Positions 54,688-64,000 of a stretch of 64,000 nt of DNA are shown here, in pieces. The translations under genes and the position numbers were made by a program. Each line of letters starts with the position of its first letter. The first letter of the stretch is position 1. Below the pieces are notes generated by a model. It was not told the origin of the DNA. It did not search any database and saw only the letters and a program-made list of their open reading frames with translations. The DNA is from Halocaridina rubra (Eukaryota > Arthropoda > Malacostraca > Decapoda > Atyidae): positions 12,501 to 76,500 of the forward strand of contig JAXCGZ010007623.1 of assembly GCA_037179515.1 (NCBI GenBank), written 5' to 3'.

Positions 54688-56374
54688 ACAGATGAAGAGA
54701 TCTACGAAGAATGAACAAGGAGTTTCAGTCAGTATTTACAGCAGCAAATACCCCGCCCCCTCAGATTGCAGAGACAGAAGTTCATGGCCCGGTATTAGAG
54801 GAGATAATCTTTTCAGTCACAAAGTTATGCAAAGCACTGACGGAATTAGAAGCCTATAAAGCTCCAGGTCTTGATGATATTTGCCCTTATGTACTTAAGA
54901 AATGCGCTAAATTAATATCGGTGGCACTATGCATTATATTTGAAAAGTCTCTGGAATGTGAGGTGATTCTATGATGCTGGATACAAGCGAACGTGGTACC
55001 TATCTTCAAATAGGGAAGGAGGGATAAAATCTAAACTAGATGCCATTTGCTTAACCAGCATAGTTTGCAAAGATGTGGAGAAACTACTGAGAAAATACAT
55101 CTCTCTTCACTTGGAATCCTTCAACTTTTTGTCAATGAAACAACATGGCTTCAGAAAAGGCAAATCAACAGTAACAAACTTATTAGAATTTTATGATGAG
55201 GTAAGCCAGATTTTACAGAAAAGAGAGGGCTGAGCAGATTGCATATTTCGAGTTTCTCAGAAGGCATTTGATATGGTCCCACACGGGAAACTTACTAAGA
55301 AGCTGTAATTAATTGTGAAAAGAGGTGGCAATGTCTAGCAATAGATAAGAATTTACTTAGAAGGAAGAGAATAGAAGGTCAGAGTAAGACACTCGGTGTC
55401 TAGATGGAGGAGGGTTAGTAGTGGAGTTCCACAGGGTTCAGTTTTAGGGCCACCTTTTGTTTATTGTATACGTAAATGGCCTACCAGAGTCTGTAAATTC
55501 ATTCATGAACATGTTTGCAGATGATGCAAAGATTGTGAAGAAAGTAAGAGACAAGAACACTGGGAAAGAGCTTTAAGAAGCCTTAACTAGTATGCATTAG
55601 TGGTCAGAAAAGTGGCTATTGAAATTCAGTACCTCAAAATGTAAGGTAATGAAAATGGGTACAAGTGCAAGAAGGCCCAAGCTTGAATACTCAATAGCAG
55701 GAGCAGAGCTTCAAGAGACAGAGATCTAGGAGTAAACATACTGGCAGATTTGTCTCCAGAAATGCATATAAATGGCATAGCAAGGGCAGCATATACTTTC
55801 TTAGCAAATGTAATGGTAACTTTCAGACGCATGGATAAGAAAATGCTCAGAAATATTCATATAACTTGCGTGAGGCCAAAGTTTGAATATACAGCCCCCT
55901 TTTGGAATTCAAATATGAAAAAGCACATAAATAAGCTGAAAAATTCACAGAAATGCCACGAAGCTATTACAAGAAATACACAATCTCAGTTATAAGGAGA
56001 GAGTGAGGGAATTAGAATTACCATTACTCGAAACTAGAAGAATGAGGGGGATATGATGACGGTAATTAAATTCCTTAATGGTTTTGACAGAGTGGATAGG
56101 GATCGATATTTTGATATGACTGGCTCTAGAATTAGAGGTCATAGTATGAAGATTCGTAAAATAGCTTCTTTGCAGGATGTAAGGAAGTACTTTTTTTTAG
56201 TGAAAGAGTAGTTGATAATTGGAATTCGCTAATGCAGGAGGTAGTTAATGCTAAGTCAATCCATAGTTTTAAGGACAATTATGATAATAATCACTTAGTA
56301 CAAAATGGAACCGATCATGAGACGGGGAGTTACGAGCATCGGGCTCTTTCCCGTAAGCACAATTAGGTAATTAC
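54688..56374 (+). mobile_element. LINE family A, copy A5, decayed
   Basis: Follows A2 from the linker (ACAGATGAAGAGATCTACGA) through the reverse transcriptase to a tail of two AATTAGGTAATTAC units. Many stops and indels. The FADD region is still visible (55510-55540), as is MNKEFQSVFTAANTPPPQIA at 54711. It is truncated on the 5' side and clearly older than A1 and A2. Confidence 0.88.
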
Positions 56375-56394
56375 AATTAGGTAATTACGTACAT

Positions 56395-56560
56395 ACATAC
56401 ATATATCATATTGTGGTGGCATGATTCTCTAACTTGCGACGCAAGTTCTAGTCCCCTGATGCTCAAAAAAGTTTTTCGTGAATAATAGTATTGTTAATGT
56501 CACGGTTTCATCGTGAATGCATATACATAAATTCCACTTGTCAACTGTAATAGGTTTGAC
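56395..56560 (+). mobile_element. SINE family B copy, partial
   Basis: Shares CTTGCGACGCAAGTTC and AATAGTATTGTTAATGTCAC with the copy at 57150-57265. The tRNA-like B-box is degenerate here (AAGTTCTAGTCCCC). Confidence 0.6.
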
Positions 56561-57149
56561 TTGTATATATACCTGTACTACCAAAAAAGTGTATTACTAC
56601 ACCTGAACCCTGGACTCAATCGTGGGTGAAGAAATAATTGCTGTCTATTAAGACTTAATTCATTTGGAAGTTACAGAGCTTCTCTAGGCCTCAATGCCCC
56701 CTGTCTCCTTAATGCTATTGATACGGGAAAGCTTATCTCAACACTCTAGTGACTTACCACTGTGCTTGTCCTTTTTGATGCCTCAAATCGTTTAGGTTAC
56801 AAACAGGAAGTATGTAGGCAAGGTTTAGACACATTCCAAATCCAGTAAGATTCAAAAGTTCTAAAACTCACTCGGGGGATCGCCCAACAACATCTAGTGG
56901 GGGGGGGGAGCTACACCGATGCAGGTTTTCCTGCAGAAATCTAGGCCTATCTCTAGTGAGGTCCTTTGTCCTCCACCTACATCTCAACAACAGAAAAAGT
57001 AACCTAAGCGCTCCTTGTTTGTACACAGGTCACAATACCAACTTGGCAAGACACCTAGGCATGATATATACCTTAGGTTGATGTAAATGACCGACGGGAA
57101 AAGTGTTTGCCTTATCTGCTTGGTTTATGAAAATTCTTACTTTTTGTCT

Positions 57150-57265
57150 GTCGTAGTGGCCCAGTCAGTATGGTGGTATGATTTTGTAACTTGCGACGCA
57201 AGTTCGAATTCCGTTATTGTTACAAAAGTTTTTCCGGGATAATAGTATTGTTAATGTCACGGATT
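57150..57265 (+). mobile_element. SINE family B copy, tRNA-like head, (TA)n tail
   Basis: tRNA-like A-box TGGCCCAGTCAGT and B-box AGTTCGAATTCC, then AATAGTATTGTTAATGTCAC and GGATTCATTATATATA, passing without a break into a 350-base (TA)n array. Confidence 0.65.
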
Positions 57266-57770
<505 letters not shown>

Positions 57771-57899
57771 TGAATGCCTTTTTGTTCATATATCAGCTTC
57801 TAACCTCACTCGTGGCTTCGTTTTTTTCGCATTTAACTCAAATCTCAGCTATATAGGCATTAACGATAATCCAGTAAGCACATTAACATATGTAAAAAC

Positions 57900-57975
57900 A
57901 TGAATCATATTTTACCCCTGACTGGGACTCGAGCCTAAAACACATAATTACTGTGCCATGGTGCTAATCCTAGTA
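57900..57975 (-). mobile_element. SINE family C copy 2, 3' half
   Basis: Plus-strand ATGAATCATATTTTACCCCT and GACTGGGACTCGAGCC repeat the 57630 copy in the same orientation. It meets an oppositely oriented copy at about 57975. Confidence 0.65.
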
Positions 57976-58126
57976 TAGCAGTTAAGCTATATGGATTACT
58001 TCTCCCTTAGACCTTCAGTGGTGTAGTTGATGGCGCCTTGGCACAGTAATTATGTGTCTTAGGTTCGCGTCCCGGTCAGGCGTAAATTGTAGTTCATGGT
58101 TTCACACATGTGAATGTGTCTTGTTG

Positions 58127-58127
<1 letters not shown>
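57976..58127 (+). mobile_element. SINE family C copy 3
   Basis: AGACCTTCAGTGGTGTAGTT, GATGGCGCC and B-box AGGTTCGCGTCCCGGTCAGG, followed by GTAAATTGTAGTTCATGGTT and a direct passage into (TA)n at 58128. Opposite orientation to copies 1 and 2. Confidence 0.7.

Positions 58128-58220
<93 letters not shown>
58128..58220. repeat. (TA)n microsatellite
   Basis: About 46 TA units, starting where SINE C copy 3 ends. Between it and 58820 nothing is recognised. Confidence 0.97.
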
Positions 58221-58223
<3 letters not shown>

Positions 58224-58820
58224 TAGTTAAGAATTATTTGCATTTAGCCCTTTTTATTTATATTTTCATACAATTATAAACAAATATATGGAATTAAATG
58301 TCTGATCCCATACTTTGTAAATTAGTTGGAAGATCTAATTTTTAATTTTTGATGTCTCATATACACTAATATAGGTGGATCCAGGGACATATGATCGTGG
58401 GTTAAAGATTGATCTAACATTGAGAAAGAAAAAGGATATTCAGGCTGAATTCTTCCATTTTGGACACATAATTTATGCCAAGAATTTCAGAGTTCTTATC
58501 ATGTATGGTCTACCTCACTATTTGTAGTCTGTCTCACATTAATTACCCCTGTCTAACCACGTTACTTAACCTGGATAGATTATATTAGCTTAGCCTATCT
58601 AAGGGTGCAATAGACTCTAGAAGAGAGGCAGCCCGCTTGCTTTAACAGCACTAAAAAGTCTGAGATATCCCGTGGATTTTTTTAATAGCTTTCACATCCA
58701 TGGAAAGAAATAGTCGAGTAATTTATTTTATTACAGCCTTTAATATGTTTATGAATGGTAAGGGTCAAATAAGAATTTAATTTGCATGTTAATTTGCATA
58801 GTGGAGAAAGAGATAAAAAG

Positions 58821-59109
<289 letters not shown>

Positions 59110-59133
59110 CCATGTAACACTTAAATAAAGCAA

Positions 59134-59135
<2 letters not shown>

Positions 59136-59232
<97 letters not shown>

Positions 59233-59250
59233 TAATAATAATAATAATCT
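59136..59250. repeat. (AAT)n microsatellite
   Basis: About 38 ATA/AAT triplets, one GAT interruption. Confidence 0.97.
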
Positions 59251-59373
59251 TTTTATAGATGTTGTTATCTATTTGTTTTTGTTCATTTATCTCTCTTATG
59301 CTGCTTTTAATTTATGTATAATAAAATCTAAGTCCTTTCTCAAGCGGGTCTCACGAGGAGCCTAATTGCAAAA

Positions 59374-59506
59374 GTCTTCTTCTTCTTCTTCTTCTTCTTC
59401 TTCTTCTTCTTCTTCTTCTTCTTCTTCTTCTTCTTCTTCTTCTTCTTCTTCACCTTCCTTGTCCTTATCCTCCTCCTTCTTCTTTTTCTTCTTCTTCTTC
59501 TTCTTG
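59374..59506. repeat. (CTT)n microsatellite
   Basis: About 26 CTT units, a short C-richer interruption, then six more. On the minus strand it mimics a lysine-rich protein. Confidence 0.97.
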
Positions 59507-59787
59507 CCCACCACCTCTTAGAAGTAGTGGGCAACTCATGAGACGCGCATTCATCTCTGTTTTACTGTTAACTGACCTTTCCATCCTCATTTTTAACAGA
59601 TATGTTACAAATCTCCCTTTTCCCCTACCTCATTTCACACCCATTCCCATTCATGGACCCATTAACAAAGGTACTGAGTTGAGTTTTCATACCAGAATCC
59701 CCTCTGGTAGGAAAATTTCAACCATAGCCCTCTCATAATTGGTCTCTAAATTGGCGCAGTTATGAGTCAGGTGAGTGTAATGTAGAG

Positions 59788-59902
<115 letters not shown>

Positions 59903-60041
59903 AATTTCACCTGTAACCAAGATTAGAGCGTTCCATGACTACCTTCTTTCCGCTTCATGTATCCTGAGGTTGTCCTTGAGGGTGACAAATGTAACGTCCG
60001 GAGATCTTGAGGATAACATGTCGTCCTTGATAAACAAAGGA

Positions 60042-60221
<180 letters not shown>

Positions 60222-60419
60222 TAGCAATAGTAGTAATGAGGCTTTTATGAATCAGCATTTTTTTGATAAGTGTTCTAATTCAAGGTTTGCCATTGTGACA
60301 TGCAATTTATATGGGATTTAGCAGTTACTTGGGAACTGTTAGTTACTTGCTACTTGTCAGTTATTTGTTTAGCTACATGAAACTTGACTATTGTTTCTTG
60401 TTTATTTCTTGTTAGTTTC

Positions 60420-61113
60420 TATTTGTTTGGAGCTCTTCCAGCCAAAGGAGGAGTTAAAGAAGGTAATGCTAGATCAGGGGAAGCAGCCTCATTAAGATTG
60501 CAGTACACATATGCTGATGGGGTAGCTGGCAAGGCAGTAGAATTAGAGGAAAGGATTCAAAACAGTAAGGCAAACATAGCGGGGATAAAAGAGACCAAGT
60601 GAGAACACAAACAGTGCCACAGCTTTTCCTAGGGGCTTCAGAATATCAAGCGTTGAAAGATCTGAAGGGACTGTTGGAGGGATAGCATTGCTCATAAGTG
60701 AATGATTTAAGGTTGAAGAAATAAACATTGCTATAGAAAGTGAGTACAAGGAATTGCTTGTTGCTCACATAAATACCGGGTCAAAGTGCATTATAATACT
60801 GTTGCATATAAATCACCAAGGCATCAACATAGGCTAGAAATTTATGAGGAAAGTCATATAGGTACTATCGAAATCATAAACTCAGTTGTTAACATTGCAC
60901 AGGAGAAAAACTGCAGGATTTTGATTATAGGAGATTTTAATCAAAGAGATTGGATAAATCTTGACCCGCACAGTGGGGAGGACTCATTTAGGACAAGATA
61001 CATAGAATGTGTAGAAGGGAATTTCCTACACCAACATGAATTGGAACCAACGAGAGTCAGGGCTGGGGATGAACCATCACTGCTTGATCTAGTATTCACA
61101 GATAATGTGATGG

Positions 61114-61212
<99 letters not shown>

Positions 61213-61498
61213 GAGTATGAATCACCAATTAGAAAAAGTAACCACTGTGTGTTGTTGGTGGAGCATATCATGCGAGATGTTCTGCCTGAAAGTATAGGAA
61301 CTATCTGAAAAGAGATTACATAAAAATAAATGCACTTTTTGCAGTTAATGACTGGAGGACCTTATTTTTACAAAAAAAATCTGTACAGAAAATGTACGAA
61401 ATAATTTGTGCGGAATATGGGAAGATAGTTACTTGTTGTATACCTTCCAACAAAATAGGAGTTTTTCACGCCAGAGAAAAATGCTTCAATAATGAGTG
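60420..61498 (+). mobile_element. LINE family A, copy A6, left part (endonuclease)
   Basis: Matches A2 from the end of ORF1 (CTCTTCCAGCCAAAGGAG) through the endonuclease: ILIIGDFNQRDWINLDPHSG, then LLDLVFTDNVMA. A (TA)n array at 61116-61210 replaces the bases after GATAATGTG. The copy is cut at 61498 by a hAT insertion and resumes at 63268. Scattered stops. Confidence 0.88.
61116..61210. repeat. (TA)n microsatellite inside LINE A6
   Basis: About 47 units between TGTGATGGC and ATGAGTATGAATC, exactly where the sister copies read TTGGATATTGAAAAAATTG. Confidence 0.97.
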
Positions 61499-63267
61499 GG
61501 AATTGTCAAGAGGATTTTTATCAGTTTCGTAATCTCACTAAGAACATCAGCAAGATTATTTTCCAAGATACATTTCAGCAGCTTAATTAATTTGACGTGC
61601 ATGTGCTTCTTGAGAATGGATACATGGTGCGGTGATCTTGAGAAGAAAGTTGGAATAGCTAAAACGTTAGAGAAAAATATTCTTTCTTTCCGTGCAATAC
61701 ATTCTGAATTTCTCCTTATCAAATTAAGTTGATGTGCATAACAGTGAGTGAAATGTGCATTACTAGAAACTGCTTTTATTTGTGCTTGAACTCGTTTTTT
61801 TTTTTTTTTTTAACCGTCTGAGCTATCAGTTTTTTTTCCATTCCCTTGAAGGATTGCCTAATTGTTGTAGAATACGTTTTGATATGCCATCTACAGTCTG
61901 ATTTTCTGGAATAAAGAATCTCCTCCCCCCAAAAAAAAAACCGCTCAATTATTTCTTCATTCAACACGTACCGTAGAGCAATGACCATTTGAGTGTGTTC
62001 CGAAATATATGTTGTGTCATCAACCATGACAGCTACAAAGGAAGTTTCCCTAAATTCTCTCCTCACGGTATATTTGTAGCAGGCAGTCAAACATCTCATT
62101 CTGAATGGTCTTAGAAACACCTCTGAAGACCGTACCGGTGTCTAAGTGATTCTTCAACTCTGGATCTAATTTAAGTGCAAAATTTATTAATCCTCTAAAT
62201 AACCCTAAATTTACTGAATCGTCTTTTTCATCATGTTCACGTAAGGGAGTTTCAAAGTTTCCATAAAAGAAAATAAAGTCTATAATTTTGGATAAAATTT
62301 CATGGTTCTTTTTAACCTTTATGTTACGCTCATTGCTTGAAAGTCTTTATGCCTCATTAAGTTTCTCCTTAACATTTACGTTTCCTAAAAGTGACAGTGA
62401 GACCACATTTCCAACGTGCTTCTTTGACTTCTCATGTTTTTCAGATTTTTTTTTAATTTTGTTTATATTTCTAAACCCGTCTTTTGTCCAAGCTACATCA
62501 CCTCCAAACAGCAAACACGGGAGCAAAACAATGCAGTTTTCTACTTCACAGCTACAAAGTCAACTTTTCCGTTGGTACCATTCAGAATTAAAGATACGAA
62601 TATACTTCTTGTTGTTGCTTATTCCTGTCTGAGGTATCTGAATGTCAGGTGTTGAAGGGCCTCTTTTCTTAACTGTAACTTTCTCATGGAGAGACAAATA
62701 TCAAAATTAAATGTTGAAGTCCACTTGCAGTCACAGAACTTATTTCTTGGGGATCCAAGGAGGCCATGGTTTAATTATTTATTTTTTATTTTTTGTAAAA
62801 TAAAAAACAGGAAAAAACTATGAATTAAATAAAATAGCTGGAAACATGATAATCATCTAATTCTACACTTTATCACATTCAAGAATATGGTACACGGTTT
62901 TTAAGCACAACACACGCTGAGTCAAAAAGAAACACTACCTTACACTTGCATAACAGAGTGGGCACTGCGTGAGCAACAGTGCACTCTCTACCTAGCATGC
63001 AGCTTTATATCTCGGACATGTGCGCATGCGCACAACAGCCAAATACCGCGCCGCTGGAACTGTGAAGCGCACAGTTCCATACAAGGATTTTTGTAATTTT
63101 TTCATGAACTAGGGGATGGCTACTGACATTAAGCTTAAGGATTATATAATGTACAAGTACAAAGAATTAAAGAAATAAAAGACTCAACATATTGAATGTT
63201 ATTGATAATGTCGAGTGAAAATAGGGGATGGTGCAGTTCTGCAACGCCTATACACGAGCTGCCACTG
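61499..63267 (-). mobile_element. hAT-superfamily transposon inserted in LINE A6, decayed
   Basis: The right end, read on the minus strand, starts CAGTGGCAGCTCGTG, a classic hAT terminus. The LINE flanks AATGAGTG (61491-61498) and AATGAATG (63268-63275) are an 8-base target duplication with one change. Minus-strand coding remnants in order: a TTF-type zinc finger (LFGGDVAWTKDGFRNINK, about 62450), REHDEKDDSVNLGLFRGLI (about 62210), VAVMVDDTTYISEHTQMVIA (start of the RNase H-like core, about 62020) and HCYAHQLNLIRRNSE (about 61730). The C-terminal dimerisation region and the left terminal repeat are missing. Closest in style to ZMYM1-like hAT transposases. Confidence 0.85.
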
Positions 63268-63275
63268 AATGAATG

Positions 63276-64000
63276 TAAGAGAACTTAAGGAGTGGAGAGA
63301 CAATGCTGGAAAAAGTATGGGAGGAGAAAAAACATAAATGCCTGGCAGACTTATAAAATAGCAAGAATTTATTATCTAAGTAAAAGAAGAGAGGCAGAGA
63401 GAGATTATGAAAGGGATATTACCAGGAAGGCTAAAGAAAATCCCAAAAATTTCCACATCTTTATCAGAGGAAAACTGAAGGTCGAAGGGTGAATTTTAAT
63501 GTTAAAGAGGGCAGATGGAAACATCGCTGAAACAGATGAAGAGATCTGCAAGGATATGAACAAGAAGTTTCAGTCAGTATTTAGAGCAGAAAATACTCCA
63601 CCCATCCAAGTAATATTCCACCCACCCAGATTGCAGAGATAAGAGCTCATGGACCGGCATTAGAGAACATCATCTTCTCAGCCACAGAGTTATGCAAAGT
63701 ACTGATGGAGTTAAATGCCCATAAAGCTACGGGTCCTGATGATATCTCCCCTTATCGGTGGTACTATGCATCATATTTGAAAAGTCACTGAAATCTGGGG
63801 ATATTACAAGATGCTGGAAGCAAGCAAACATGGTACCTCTCTTCAAAAAGGGATACAGCTCTATAGTATAGGCTGCTTCCTTGACCAGCATAGTTTGCAA
63901 ATTTACGGAGAAACAACTAAGGAAACACATCTATCTTCACTTGGAATCCTTCAACTTTTTGTTAGTGAAACAACATGACTTCAGAGAATGCAGATCAACA
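63276..64000 (+). mobile_element. LINE family A, copy A6, right part (linker and RT start)
   Basis: Resumes the copy interrupted at 61498: GTAAGAGAACTTAAGGAGTG, NINAWQTYKIARIYYLSKRR, ERDYERDITRKAKENPKN, then the reverse transcriptase start (CCATAAAGCTACGGGTCCTG), running off the window edge. Small deletions and a short duplicated CCACCCA piece near 63600. Confidence 0.88.

Noticed and set aside
59340..59534. Lys/Arg-rich nuclear protein ORF on the minus strand
   Set aside because: It is a reading of the (CTT)n repeat.

Overview
The window is nuclear DNA of a repeat-laden animal genome. A decapod crustacean is my best guess: about 5% of the window is (TA)n microsatellite and the rest is dominated by CR1-, Jockey- and RTE-like LINEs, pogo/hAT DNA transposons and tRNA-derived SINEs. 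The species call is inference only; nothing bacterial, phage or viral was seen.

One host gene is present and can be reconstructed end to end. It is golgin-84 (GOLGA5 orthologue) on the minus strand, with its start codon at 46862 and its stop at 14906-14908. I placed 15 coding exons by splice sites, reading-frame continuity and similarity to the known protein. All phases join without conflict and give 2,247 coding bases, i.e. 748 residues. Landmarks are the conserved N-terminus, a long coiled coil and the C-terminal membrane anchor RRYPIARVFVILYMCLLHLW. The gene body is about 32 kb, almost all of it intron filled with mobile DNA.

Layout: 1-11.7 kb is a graveyard of LINE family A (CR1-like, minus strand, best copy 1220-4444) and LINE family D (Jockey-like), with a small hAT MITE. 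12.1-13.2 kb is a large imperfect palindrome containing 25-bp minisatellites. 14.9-46.9 kb is golgin-84. Its introns hold an insertion of LINE D touching the exon 13 donor site, a 1.07-kb (TA)n array, three pogo/Tigger elements (intron 7), a SINE with a perfect 19-bp target duplication (intron 6), a pogo MITE (intron 4), an RTE LINE fragment (intron 3) and a 3.2-kb LINE A copy (intron 1). 49.0-49.6 kb is a second, nearly perfect inverted repeat. 49.6-53.6 kb is a nearly intact CR1 LINE (family C) with an esterase-type ORF1 and an endonuclease/reverse transcriptase ORF2. 54.7-56.4 kb is a decayed LINE A copy, 56.4-58.1 kb a SINE cluster, and 58.1-60.2 kb di- and trinucleotide repeats. 60.4-64.0 kb is another LINE A copy split by a hAT transposon.

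The main points of interest are where host gene and repeats meet: a LINE boundary within a few bases of a 5' splice site with open reading into the LINE, a 3' splice site made from (TA)n, and (TA)n arrays that repeatedly begin exactly at transposon ends.
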